Shown in pieces: positions 18,665 to 27,022 of a DNA stretch of 64,000 nt. Where the stretch lies: assembly GCF_000300005.1 (NCBI RefSeq), contig NC_018691.1:4297001-4361000 (forward strand), given 5' to 3'. Both the position numbers and the translations under genes were made by a program. The notes beneath the pieces are model-generated. The model did no database searches. It was not told the DNA's origin and saw only the letters and a list, made by a program, of their open reading frames with translations. Positions within the stretch are counted from its first letter, which is position 1. The number at the start of each line of letters is the position of its first letter. Source of the stretch: Alloalcanivorax dieselolei B5. GTDB lineage: Bacteria > Pseudomonadota > Gammaproteobacteria > Pseudomonadales > Alcanivoracaceae.

Positions 18665-19504
18665 ATGATCGTGGAGCTTTTGAGTGGTCACAGTGTCGGA
18701 TGGCTGGCCGGGCTGGTGGTGGCCCTGCTGGCCACCGGCATCATCGCCGGCCTGCTGGCCGGTCTGTTGGGGGTGGGCGGCGGCATCGTGGTGGTGCCGG
18801 TGCTGTACCATCTTTTCACGCTGCTGGGCGTGGACGAGTCGGTAAAAATGCACGTGGCGGTGGGCACCTCCCTGGCCACCATTATCCCGGCCTCGATCAT
18901 GTCGTCCCGGGCCCATGCCAAGAAGGGCAATCTGGACGTCTCCCTGCTACGTAGCTGGGGACCTGCCTTGTTGGTGGGCGTACTGATCGGCATCGCCATC
19001 AGCGGCTATCTGCGTGGCACCACCCTGACCGCGATCTTCGCCGTGGTCGCTCTGCTGGTGGCCGCCAACATGGCGTTCCGCGGCAAGGGTCTGGCGCTGA
19101 CCGACGACCTGCCGCCGACCCCGTTCAAGCAGATCATCGGCACCCTGGTGGGCGGTTTCTCCACTCTCATGGGGATCGGCGGTGGCACGCTGAGCGTACC
19201 GCTGCTGACCGCCTTCGGTTATCCCATCCACCGCGCGGTGGGCACCGCCGCCGCCATCGGCATGGTGATCAGCCTGCCCGGCGCTATTGGTTTTCTGATC
19301 AATGGTCTGGGCGTGCCCAATCGCCCGCCGCTGAGCCTCGGCTACATCAATCTGGCCGGCCTGGCGCTGATCGTGCCAATGACCATGATGATGGCGCCAA
19401 TCGGCGCGCGCATTGCCCACGCGGTGAACGCCAACCGGTTACGGCAGGTTTTCGCTTTTTTCCTTTTCCTGACTTCACTACGCATGCTGTACGGTTTGCT
19501 GTAA
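18665..19504 (+). CDS. TauE/SafE family anion exporter/permease
   Basis: 279-aa inner-membrane protein with about 8 hydrophobic segments. The two homologous halves show GLLAGLLGVGGGIVVVPVL and GTLVGGFSTLMGIGGGTLSVPLL, the family signatures. Members move sulfite, sulfoacetate, sulfolactate or other organic anions. Its position 24 bases before an HpxW-like gene suggests transport of an organic anion in the same pathway, possibly oxamate- or oxalurate-like; that is inference. A GntR-type palindrome lies upstream. Confidence 0.92.
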   Translation: MIVELLSGHSVGWLAGLVVALLATGIIAGLLAGLLGVGGGIVVVPVLYHLFTLLGVDESVKMHVAVGTSLATIIPASIMSSRAHAKKGNLDVSLLRSWGPALLVGVLIGIAISGYLRGTTLTAIFAVVALLVAANMAFRGKGLALTDDLPPTPFKQIIGTLVGGFSTLMGIGGGTLSVPLLTAFGYPIHRAVGTAAAIGMVISLPGAIGFLINGLGVPNRPPLSLGYINLAGLALIVPMTMMMAPIGARIAHAVNANRLRQVFAFFLFLTSLRMLYGLL

Positions 19505-19528
19505 CCGCCACGGCCTGGAGAACACGAC

Positions 19529-21121
19529 ATGTTGACGACCAAACGCGCGCTCGGCGGTGTCATGGTGGCGCCCCATCATCTGGCCGCCCAAGCCGGCCGG
19601 GACGTGCTTCGCGAAGGCGGTAACGCCGCCGAAGCCATGGTAGCGGCGGCGGCGGCCATCGCCGTGGTGTACCCGCACATGAACGCCATCGGCGGCGACG
19701 GTTTCTGGATCCTGGGCGCCCCCGGCGAGGAGCCTGTGGCGATCGAAGCCTGCGGAACCGCCGCGGCAGCCGCGGATGTCGACTACTACCGGGAACGCGG
19801 CCACGACAGCATCCCCAGCCGTGGCCCGTTGGCGGCGCTGACCGTGGCCGGCACCGTTGGCGGCTGGGGCCAGGCCATGAACGTGGCGCGCCAATGGGGA
19901 GGTAAGCTGCCGCTCACACGCTTGCTGGAAGACGGCCAACGGCATGCCCGGGACGGCGTGGCGGTGACCCGCAGTCAGGAACAACTGACCCGGCAGAAGC
20001 TGCCGGAGCTGGCTTCCGTTTCCGGCTTCGCCGACACCTTCCTTGATCAGGGTCAGGTGCCGGTGGAAGGCGCCATTCTGCGGCAGCCGCAACTGGCCGA
20101 CACCCTGGAACGTATCGGGCGGGCCGGCACCGAGGATTTTTACCGGGGCGAGCTGGCCACCGCCATGGCCGAGGATCTGGCCCGGGCCGGCAGTCCGCTC
20201 ACCCGCGAGGATCTGGCAGGCTATCAGGCGCGGACGTTACCGCCGCTGTCGGTGCGCCTGCGGGGCAGCACCCTGTATAACCAGCCGCCGCCCACTCAGG
20301 GCATGGCCTCGTTGATGATTCTCGGCCTGTTCGACCGGCTCGGGGTAACGGACGGTGAAAGTTTCGATCACCTGCACGGACTGGTGGAGGCCACCAAACA
20401 GGCGTTCCTGGTACGCGACCAGTATTGCACCGACCCGGCCTATATGAGCGAGGATCCGGCTCGCTTCCTCAGCGAATCGGATCTGGCCGAGCGGGTGCAA
20501 CGCATCGACCGGCAGAGCGCTCTGCCCTGGCCTCACCCGGCGCAACCCGGCGATACCATCTGGATGGGCTGTATCGACCGCGAAGGCCGCTGCGCCAGTT
20601 TCATCCAGAGCATTTACTGGGAGTTTGGTGCCGGCATCGTGCTGCCCGCCACGGGCGTGCTGTGGCAAAACCGGGGTATCAGTTTCTCCCTGGATGACGC
20701 CGCTCTGCATACCCTGAAACCGGGCCGCAAACCGTTCCATACCCTGAACCCGGCCATGGCCCGCTTCGACGACGGCCGCACCATGGTGTACGGCACCATG
20801 GGCGGCGAGGGCCAACCGCAGACCCAGGCGGCGGTATTCAGCCGCTACGCCCTGTTCGATCAACCTTTGCAGCAGGCCGTGACCGCGCCGCGCTGGCTGC
20901 TCGGTCGAACCTGGGGGGAACAAAGCACCAGCCTGAAACTGGAAGCGCGCTTTGACCCCGCCCTGGTGCAACAACTGCGCGACGCCGGCCACCAGGTGGA
21001 AGTGCTGGACCAAGACTTCAGCGACACCATGGGCCACGCCGGCGCCGTGGTACGCCACCCCAACGGCCTGCTCGAAGGCGCCGCCGACCCGCGCAGCGAC
21101 GGCATCGTCGCGACGCTCTGA
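19529..21121 (+). CDS. Gamma-glutamyltransferase-family hydrolase, HpxW-like (oxamate amidohydrolase)
   Basis: 530-aa Ntn-hydrolase of the GGT family. There is no signal peptide, unlike periplasmic GGT. The predicted autoprocessing Thr is residue 343 in GDTIWMGCIDREG, replacing the TTHxSVVD of true GGTs, as in cytoplasmic HpxW-type enzymes of purine catabolism, which split oxamate to oxalate and ammonia. The neighbours (amidase, AtzH/HpxZ-like protein, GntR) match the logic of the Klebsiella hpxWXYZ set. Substrate by analogy only. GGAG precedes the ATG, and a strong terminator follows. Confidence 0.82.
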   Translation: MLTTKRALGGVMVAPHHLAAQAGRDVLREGGNAAEAMVAAAAAIAVVYPHMNAIGGDGFWILGAPGEEPVAIEACGTAAAAADVDYYRERGHDSIPSRGPLAALTVAGTVGGWGQAMNVARQWGGKLPLTRLLEDGQRHARDGVAVTRSQEQLTRQKLPELASVSGFADTFLDQGQVPVEGAILRQPQLADTLERIGRAGTEDFYRGELATAMAEDLARAGSPLTREDLAGYQARTLPPLSVRLRGSTLYNQPPPTQGMASLMILGLFDRLGVTDGESFDHLHGLVEATKQAFLVRDQYCTDPAYMSEDPARFLSESDLAERVQRIDRQSALPWPHPAQPGDTIWMGCIDREGRCASFIQSIYWEFGAGIVLPATGVLWQNRGISFSLDDAALHTLKPGRKPFHTLNPAMARFDDGRTMVYGTMGGEGQPQTQAAVFSRYALFDQPLQQAVTAPRWLLGRTWGEQSTSLKLEARFDPALVQQLRDAGHQVEVLDQDFSDTMGHAGAVVRHPNGLLEGAADPRSDGIVATL

Positions 21122-21147
21122 ACGCCATCCCTTTTTGTAACCCTCTC

Positions 21148-21172
21148 GGGCGCCGCCAGGCGCCCTTTTTTT
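21148..21172 (+). terminator. Rho-independent terminator after the HpxW-like gene
   Basis: GGGCGCC-GCCA-GGCGCCC followed by seven T residues. It separates the TauE/HpxW-like transcription unit from the amidase unit. Confidence 0.92.
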
Positions 21173-21314
21173 GATCATCACGGTTTGGGGTGCCTCCATC
21201 AGAGACGCGGATCTGTACGGGGATGTATTCACGGCGTTCCCGCAAAAGCGTAACGCTGCTTCGCTGTCCACGATGGAAGCAAAAGGCCCACACCAGGCCC
21301 GCTTGCCCCATTTC

Positions 21315-21322
21315 TGTATACA
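21315..21322. promoter_or_regulatory. TGTATACA palindrome before the amidase-AtzH-gntR operon
   Basis: Perfect TGTATACA in the 340-base gap between the HpxW-like terminator and the leader peptide at 21460. Because gntR (23099) is in this operon, autoregulation is likely. The remainder of 21173-21459 shows no convincing gene. Confidence 0.6.
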
Positions 21323-21459
21323 TCCACGCCCCTCTGCCCCTTTACGGGGCCCCACTTCTCCCCACTGCCTCGCAAATCCGCATTTTTCCAGCACCGAAGG
21401 TTGGCACGAACACTGCTCCGTCTGCTTTGGACGTCCCAAGGTTCTCAAGGAGCACACCC

Positions 21460-21504
21460 ATGCAAAACCTTCCCAGCCGCCAACATTGGAGGGGCCGGCG
21501 GTGA
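21460..21504 (+). CDS. Possible 14-aa leader peptide coupled to the amidase
   Basis: ATG at 21460 has AAGGAG at ideal spacing and opens a 14-codon frame (MQNLPSRQHWRGRR) whose TGA overlaps the amidase GTG start as GTGA. The good ribosome-binding site and overlapping stop/start suggest translational coupling or attenuation. It may instead be the remnant of a longer upstream gene, or chance. Confidence 0.4.
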   Translation: MQNLPSRQHWRGRR

Positions 21505-22670
21505 TACTGGAAAACGGCTTTCTCGATTTCGACCCGGTGCACCTCGACGCCACCGGAGAGGGCCCGCTGCAAGGCCTGACTTTCGCCGTCAAGGACGTGT
21601 TCGACATAGCCGGCACCGTTACCGGCGTCGGCCAGCCGAGCTGGCGCGCCAGCCAGCCGCCAGCGCGACACACCTCTCCGATGATCGAAACCCTGCTGGC
21701 GGCGGGCGCGGAACTGGTCGGCAAGACCCACACCGACGAGCTGACTTACAGCCTGGCGGGCCAGAACGCGCACTACGGCACACCGCCCAATCCGGCAGTG
21801 CCGGGCGCGGTACCGGGCGGCTCCTCCAGCGGCTCCGCCTCGGTGGTGGCCGCCGCGCTGGTGGACTTCGCGCTAGGCAGCGACACCGGCGGTTCGGTGC
21901 GGGTGCCCGCTAGTTACTGCGGCATCCATGGCCTGCGTCCCACCCATGGCGTGGTGGACTACCGTCACTGCGCCCATCTGGCGAAGAGTTTCGATACCCT
22001 TGGCTGGTTCGCCCGGGACGCCCGGCTCATGGCCCGGATTGGCCGGATTCTGCTGCCCGCCGGCGACCGGCCCGCGCCGCGCCGTTTGCTGCTGGTGGAA
22101 GAGGCACTGGCGCAATCCGATGCCGACGTGGTGTCGCAACTGGAAGCGCGGGTCGGCAACGGCCTGCCCGGCGTGACCTTTGGCGGCAGCATCAGTGTTG
22201 GCAACCTGGACACCTACTTCAACGCGTTCCGGCCACTGCAAGCTTACGAGGCCTGGGCCCGCTTCGGCTCCTGGATCGAAACCGAGCAACCGGTATTCGG
22301 CCCCGGCGTGAAGGAACGCTTCGAAGCAGCGTCCCGCATTAGCGCCGCCGAAGCCGAGGACGCCCGTGAACAATGCCAGGCTTTGCGGACCCGGATCCGC
22401 GCCCTGCTCGGCGAGGATACCCTGCTTTGCCTGCCCACCACGCCGACCTCGGCCCTGCCCTTGCAAGCCGACGAGGCCAGGGTGGAAGACATTCGCGGCC
22501 GCACCCTGCGGATGACGGCCCTGGCCGGCACCACCGGGCTGCCGCAACTGAGTTTGCCGCTGTTGCATGACCGTGATGGCCCGGTGGGCCTGTCATTGAT
22601 CGGCCCGGCGAGCAGCGATCAACAGCTGCTGGATCTGGCGGCCCGCCTGCCTGAATTCATCAATACCTGA
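21501..22670 (+). CDS. Amidase (amidase signature family)
   Basis: 389-aa Ser-cisSer-Lys amidase. Lys31 (AVKD), cis-Ser108 (GGSSSGSA) and nucleophile Ser132 (GSDTGGSVRVP) are all present. The short length and GKTHTDELTYSLAGQNAHYGTP resemble the AMI1-like branch rather than the longer AtzE. GTG at 21501 is preferred as start because GGAGGGG lies just upstream and the fold begins there; the open frame continues upstream without a better start. The next gene is AtzH/HpxZ-like, a usual partner of amidases acting on carboxy-ureas and related compounds. Confidence 0.88.
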   Translation: MILENGFLDFDPVHLDATGEGPLQGLTFAVKDVFDIAGTVTGVGQPSWRASQPPARHTSPMIETLLAAGAELVGKTHTDELTYSLAGQNAHYGTPPNPAVPGAVPGGSSSGSASVVAAALVDFALGSDTGGSVRVPASYCGIHGLRPTHGVVDYRHCAHLAKSFDTLGWFARDARLMARIGRILLPAGDRPAPRRLLLVEEALAQSDADVVSQLEARVGNGLPGVTFGGSISVGNLDTYFNAFRPLQAYEAWARFGSWIETEQPVFGPGVKERFEAASRISAAEAEDAREQCQALRTRIRALLGEDTLLCLPTTPTSALPLQADEARVEDIRGRTLRMTALAGTTGLPQLSLPLLHDRDGPVGLSLIGPASSDQQLLDLAARLPEFINT

Positions 22671-22709
22671 CGCCCCGGCCCCGAAGAGTAATAATGTGGA
22701 GTGATAATA

Positions 22710-23093
22710 ATGGCCCTGGAATTGGACCGCCCGGACGTAGTGGCGGAAGTCAAAGCCGCGTTCCTGCGCTATGAGAAAGCGCTGGTCGAAAATGATGTGA
22801 CGGTCCTGGACGAATTGTTCTGGAACGACGAGCGTGTGGTGCGCTACGGTGCCGGCGAGAATCTCTACGGCTACCGGCAGATTGCCGCCTTCCGCGCGCA
22901 GCGGCCGTCCAAGGGACTGCAACGCGAATTACATAACACCGTGATCACCGCCCATGGCGACGATCTGGCCACCGCCTGGACCGAGTTCCGCCGCCCGGGG
23001 AACCCGCGTATCGGCCGCCAGAGTCAGGTCTGGGCCCGCCGCCCGGAGGGATGGCGGGTCGTGGCCGCCCATGTGTCGTTCATGGAGGAGTAA
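22710..23093 (+). CDS. AtzH-like / HpxZ-like protein (DUF3225, SnoaL fold)
   Basis: 127-aa single-domain NTF2-like protein: RPDVVAEVKAAFLRYEKALVENDVTVLDELFW, RYGAGENLYGYRQIAAFRAQRP, GRQSQVWARRPEGWRVVAAHVSFM. This is the AtzH-like domain found beside amidases and in hpx clusters, named HpxZ there. In AtzH it has been linked to 1-carboxybiuret metabolism. The ATG at 22710 has GGAG eight bases upstream. It ends 5 bases before gntR. Confidence 0.87.
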   Translation: MALELDRPDVVAEVKAAFLRYEKALVENDVTVLDELFWNDERVVRYGAGENLYGYRQIAAFRAQRPSKGLQRELHNTVITAHGDDLATAWTEFRRPGNPRIGRQSQVWARRPEGWRVVAAHVSFMEE

Positions 23094-23098
23094 GCGTC

Positions 23099-23803
23099 AT
23101 GACACAACAGACTGTGCTCAGTGCCGCCGGCGAGGACGACCGTCCATTGGCGGAGCAGGTCCGGCGCGCGCTGTCCGATGAGATTCTCGGCGGCCTGCTG
23201 CCGCCGGGCACGCGTCTGGACGAGATCGCCCTGGCTCGCCGCTTCAACGTTTCACGGACTCCGGTACGCGAGGCCTTGCGGGAAATGGCCTCCGCCGGCC
23301 TGGTCGAACACCAGCACCGGCGCGGCGTGTTCGTCATCGAAGTGCCGGAGCAGCGGCTCAGCGAAATGTTCGAATACGCGGCGGAAATGGAAGCGGCCTG
23401 CGCGCGCATGGCGGCGCTCAATATGACCCGCGCGGAACGGGAGGACTTGCTTGCCAGCCACCTGGACAGCCATGCCCATGTGGCCGACGGCAACGTGGAC
23501 GCCTACGACGCGGCCAACCTGAGCTTCCATGAGAAGCTGTTTCGCGGCTGCCATAACAGCTACTTATATGAAACCGCCATGGCCGCCCGTTCCCGGGTGC
23601 TGGCTTACCGCCGCGCGCAATTCAGAGTGGGGGAACGCCTGGCCGCGTCCTTCACCGAGCACAGCGACATTGTCATGGCCATCGTTCGCGGCGAAAGCGA
23701 GCGGGCCGCGCAGTTGATCCGGGATCATGTTCTGCACGCCCACCGTACTTCACAGGATTATCTGGATACCCGTGGCGGTACGGAAAATCAATCCTCCGGA
23801 TAA
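23099..23803 (+). CDS. GntR family transcriptional regulator (FadR/FCD subfamily)
   Basis: 234-aa regulator with an N-terminal winged HTH (PPGTRLDEIALARRFNVSRTPVREALREMASAGLV) and an all-helical FCD ligand domain with the metal/ligand pattern DxxxH (NLSFHEKLF) and a C-terminal H (DHVLHAH). GGAGGAG precedes the ATG at 23099. It is last in the amidase operon behind a TGTATACA site. Its 3' end overlaps the convergent binding-protein gene by 16 bases. Confidence 0.94.
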   Translation: MTQQTVLSAAGEDDRPLAEQVRRALSDEILGGLLPPGTRLDEIALARRFNVSRTPVREALREMASAGLVEHQHRRGVFVIEVPEQRLSEMFEYAAEMEAACARMAALNMTRAEREDLLASHLDSHAHVADGNVDAYDAANLSFHEKLFRGCHNSYLYETAMAARSRVLAYRRAQFRVGERLAASFTEHSDIVMAIVRGESERAAQLIRDHVLHAHRTSQDYLDTRGGTENQSSG

Positions 23804-24816
23804 AGCGCCCGCACGAAACGCAGGTCGTAGGCTTTCTGATAATCCAGGTCATCCGGCAAAGTGCCGGCATCGACCATCTGCCGATAAAACTCCCGCCAGC
23901 GCCGGTCGCTCATGATGCCGTACCGGCCGCCCTCGGCATCACCGGACAGCAGGATCCCCTCGCTTTGCATTTTATCGATGCTGTAAGCGATCAGCGCGTC
24001 TTCCATCTGTGGGTTATCCGCCTTGATCAAGCTGTTCGCCGGCCGCGGATCCTCGAAGTAGGCTTTCCAGCCTTCCGCGGTGGCCGCCACCATGGCCTGT
24101 ACCACTTCGGGATGCTTCTCGATCATCTCGCGGGTGGTATCCAGGGTCGCCGAGTAGGCTTCCCAACCGGCGTCCGCCAGCAACAAACTTTTTGCCGCCA
24201 CGTTTTCTTTCCGCAGAAAGTAGCCGTCGTTGGTAATGTAGCCCTGCTGCGCGACCTTCGGATCCGTAATGAACGGCCCGATGGTGTAGTCGTAGGGCCG
24301 CAGTTGATCGTCGGTGAAACCGTACTTGGCCTTGAGCCAGGGCCAGTAGGCCACCCGGCCGGCGGTGGGAATGCGAAGCCCCGCGCCTTTCAGATCGGCG
24401 ATAGTGTGGTAACCCTGCCCTTCATGCACCATCAGCGATTGCGGATCCTTCTGGAAAAACGCGGCCACCGTCACCAGCGGCAATCCCTGCTTCACCGCAT
24501 TGAAGGATTGCAGACTGTAGCCCATGCTGAAATCGGTGACGCCACCGACCAGCAGTTGCACATTGTTGACCTGCGGACCGCCCATTTTTATGGTCACATC
24601 CAGGCCGTGCTTTTGGTACAACCCCATGGCCTTGGCGGCGTAGAGACCACCGTGCTCAGCCTGGGCATACCAGGTGGTGGATACTGTCACCGGCGTCAGT
24701 TCCTCCGCCACCGCCGTCACTGACAGGCACAAGCCCGCCAGCGCCAGAGCAGCATCGAGCCACCATCGTCGTTTCAATATCGGCTGTTTCAGGGTCCGTC
24801 GTTTCAGCGTCGACAT
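23788..24816 (-). CDS. ABC transporter substrate-binding protein (NMT1/THI5-like)
   Basis: 342-aa periplasmic binding protein. A basic N-terminus and hydrophobic segment form a signal peptide cut near AVAEEL. The core STTWYAQAEHGGLYAAKAMGLYQKHGLDVTIKMGGPQVN is shared with two further binding proteins at 38100 and 39149. The family includes binders of thiamine precursors and other N-heterocycles. It is last in the run porin to creatininase; its ATPase and permease lie at 27822 and 27019. GAGGG precedes the ATG. Confidence 0.92.
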   Translation of the reverse strand: MSTLKRRTLKQPILKRRWWLDAALALAGLCLSVTAVAEELTPVTVSTTWYAQAEHGGLYAAKAMGLYQKHGLDVTIKMGGPQVNNVQLLVGGVTDFSMGYSLQSFNAVKQGLPLVTVAAFFQKDPQSLMVHEGQGYHTIADLKGAGLRIPTAGRVAYWPWLKAKYGFTDDQLRPYDYTIGPFITDPKVAQQGYITNDGYFLRKENVAAKSLLLADAGWEAYSATLDTTREMIEKHPEVVQAMVAATAEGWKAYFEDPRPANSLIKADNPQMEDALIAYSIDKMQSEGILLSGDAEGGRYGIMSDRRWREFYRQMVDAGTLPDDLDYQKAYDLRFVRALYPED

Positions 24817-24830
24817 GCTATTACCCTCAT

Positions 24831-25646
24831 TTAATCGTTCGAGCCCGGTACAGGCATGCGGAATCGGTGAATCTCCTCCAGCGCGGCAACCCAGCCTTCC
24901 ACCAGAGAGGCCAGGACCGTCTCCCCCTCTTCACGGCTGGAGCCCTGCGGGTCCCCGACCACGCCGCTGGCGCTGAGGTCGTGGGTCAGCCAGGCGAAAC
25001 GAAAACGCCCTTCCGGAGTGAGCAGGCCATGATGCGGGCAGGGATACTCCCCCACCGCCCGGTCCAGATGCACATGATCCGGCGTCAACGCCAGCATCAG
25101 ACTGGTTTCCGCGCGACCGGCATGAATGCCTTCGGCCTTTTCACGCTCGGAAAGAAACTCCCCGGCCCGATTCGGCACGCCCCAGGTGAACACGGGAAAC
25201 AAACAAAAATCCGGATATTCGGCGCGCAGATCACGGGCCACTATTTCCACCACCTGAGGCTGACCGCCGTGTCCGTTGACCAGAACCAGCTTGCGGAACC
25301 CCATGCGGTACACGCTCTCACCGATATCCCAAAGCACCCGCAGCAAGGTATCGGCCTTGAGAATCACCGTTCCCGAGAATTGAATGTGCTCATTGGATTT
25401 ACCGCACCATACCGGCGGTAACGCGAACGCCGGCACCGACTCCGGCAAGGCCGCCAACGCCTTGCCGCTTACCTCGGTGGCAATGGCGGTGTCGGTGCAA
25501 ATAGGCAGATGCGGACCGTGCTGCTCAATGGCGCCAATCGGCAATACGATCACGGTGTTGGCCTTGTCCGGCAGTGCCTCGATCTCCGGCGCGGTCAAGT
25601 ACGGCAAAAAACGGTGGGGTGGCACGCAGCCGTTCAGTTGACTCAT
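24831..25646 (-). CDS. Creatininase family protein
   Basis: 271-aa metal-dependent amidohydrolase. Ligand motifs PIGAIEQHGPHLPICTD (Glu41, His43, Asp52), LVNGHGGQ and HAGRAETS (Glu) are intact. Family members hydrolyse cyclic or formyl amides: creatinine, formamidopyrimidines (ArfB) and others. The ATG overlaps the stop of the FAD oxidase by 4 bases, so it belongs to the same operon. The true substrate is unknown; ring opening of a cyclic amide after oxidation would fit. Confidence 0.9.
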   Translation of the reverse strand: MSQLNGCVPPHRFLPYLTAPEIEALPDKANTVIVLPIGAIEQHGPHLPICTDTAIATEVSGKALAALPESVPAFALPPVWCGKSNEHIQFSGTVILKADTLLRVLWDIGESVYRMGFRKLVLVNGHGGQPQVVEIVARDLRAEYPDFCLFPVFTWGVPNRAGEFLSEREKAEGIHAGRAETSLMLALTPDHVHLDRAVGEYPCPHHGLLTPEGRFRFAWLTHDLSASGVVGDPQGSSREEGETVLASLVEGWVAALEEIHRFRMPVPGSND

Positions 25647-27022
25647 GCCGCCGCTCCTTTTTCATCCCAGCTGCGCATCTTGCCCGGGTTCAGCAGTCCG
25701 GCCGGATCCAGCCGCTGTTTCATCGCCAGCTGTCCCGGATCCACACTGAGCTTGCCGCCATCCTCGAGAATATAGGTGTGCGGGTTGCTGACATGGACAC
25801 CGTTATCCCGGTGATACTGAATGATCTGGTTAAGCCGCTCCTCGGTGGTGTAACGGATCACCTGCAAACCGCTACAGGTGACCGCCCCATCCGCCTTGAG
25901 GAATTCCAGATGCATCATCACCTCGTCACCGAAGTGCCGGTACATCTGCTCCACTTTTTCCACGTTCTCCCAGGGCCGGAAGCCGCTCTGCAGGTAAGTG
26001 ATATCCTTGTGCTTGCGCAGGATGTGCAGCGTGGTGTGATTCCAGGTGTGCTCCACCAGACTTTTGGCGGTGCCGTAGACCTCGGCGTTATCCTGCTGAC
26101 GCTCGATGCGGCCATTGAAGTTCGCGGCGATTTCCTCCACCGCTTCCAGGGCGGCACGGTTCACCAGACACAATACGGCGGCGCGCCCTTCACCCACATC
26201 CTTGCCCAGACCACACATTTGCGGCAGCGGATCCGCCAGCAGGGTCAACAGCTTTTTGATGACGCCGGTGGCCCGCCCCAGTGTCTGACAAAAACGCACA
26301 CCCTCCATGAAGGAGGGGAAGCTGAGCACGGCCTCCTGCCAGTTCATTGCCGGCGTCAGCGCGAATTCCAGCTCGGTGATCACCCCGTTGACACCATAGG
26401 CGTGGTACAGGTCACGAGCCTCGGCGGATCGGAACTCGGCGACTTCCGGTTGCTCGGCCAGACTCATGGCCCGCACTCCCAGTACATTCCCCGGATCGCC
26501 GATGGAACCGTAGGTGATCGAGCCGATGCCGCCAAAGCCGCCGCAAAAGAAACCGCCGGCGGTGGCCAGCCTATAGGTGGACGGCAGCAAGCGCAGTTCC
26601 CAGCCTTTTTCCCTAGCCGCGTTGTCGATATCCACCAGCCGGGCTCCGGCCTGGACCCGGGCCACGCCGTCGGCGATCCACAGCACTTTATTAAGTCCAC
26701 TCATGTCCATCAGCACACCGCCACGTAACGGCGTGCACTGACCGTAGTTGCCGGTACCGCTGCCGCGCAGTGTCAGGGGCACCCGGTGGCGATAGCAGGC
26801 CGCGGCCACCCGGCGCACTTGCTCTTCGCTGGTGGGGCGAACAATGGCGTCCGCCCGTTTGCCCTCCAACGCCTCGGTCAGGACCGGGCTGAACCAGGAG
26901 AAGTCTTTGGAGTAGCGCTGCAAGGCGGTACTGTCGGTGATCAGTTCCAGATCACCCAGATCCGCCGCCAGCCGCTGCATCGTGTTTTGATCCATTGCAT
27001 GGCTCCCTGTGGAATCGGTCAT
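25643..27022 (-). CDS. FAD-binding oxidoreductase (PCMH/VAO type)
   Basis: 459-aa flavoprotein with the N-terminal FAD-binding PCMH domain: DAIVRPTSEEQVRRVAAACYRHRVPLTLRGSGTGNYGQ, then LPSTYRLATAGGFFCGGFGGIGSITYG, and a C-terminal FAD-linked-oxidase domain ending LDPAGLLNPGKM. Related enzymes oxidise hydroxyacids, sugars or amines. No signal peptide. The start overlaps the permease stop by 4 bases. Its place between ABC transporter genes and a creatininase suggests oxidation of an imported compound before amide hydrolysis. Confidence 0.9.
   Translation of the reverse strand: MTDSTGSHAMDQNTMQRLAADLGDLELITDSTALQRYSKDFSWFSPVLTEALEGKRADAIVRPTSEEQVRRVAAACYRHRVPLTLRGSGTGNYGQCTPLRGGVLMDMSGLNKVLWIADGVARVQAGARLVDIDNAAREKGWELRLLPSTYRLATAGGFFCGGFGGIGSITYGSIGDPGNVLGVRAMSLAEQPEVAEFRSAEARDLYHAYGVNGVITELEFALTPAMNWQEAVLSFPSFMEGVRFCQTLGRATGVIKKLLTLLADPLPQMCGLGKDVGEGRAAVLCLVNRAALEAVEEIAANFNGRIERQQDNAEVYGTAKSLVEHTWNHTTLHILRKHKDITYLQSGFRPWENVEKVEQMYRHFGDEVMMHLEFLKADGAVTCSGLQVIRYTTEERLNQIIQYHRDNGVHVSNPHTYILEDGGKLSVDPGQLAMKQRLDPAGLLNPGKMRSWDEKGAAA

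Noticed and set aside
19529-21121. Classical periplasmic gamma-glutamyltranspeptidase
   Set aside because: No signal peptide and the catalytic TTHxSVVD motif is replaced by GDTIWMGCID; HpxW-like assignment fits context better.
20237-21733. 498-codon minus-strand frame opposite the HpxW-like gene and amidase
   Set aside because: Shadow frame spanning a strong terminator and two real genes.
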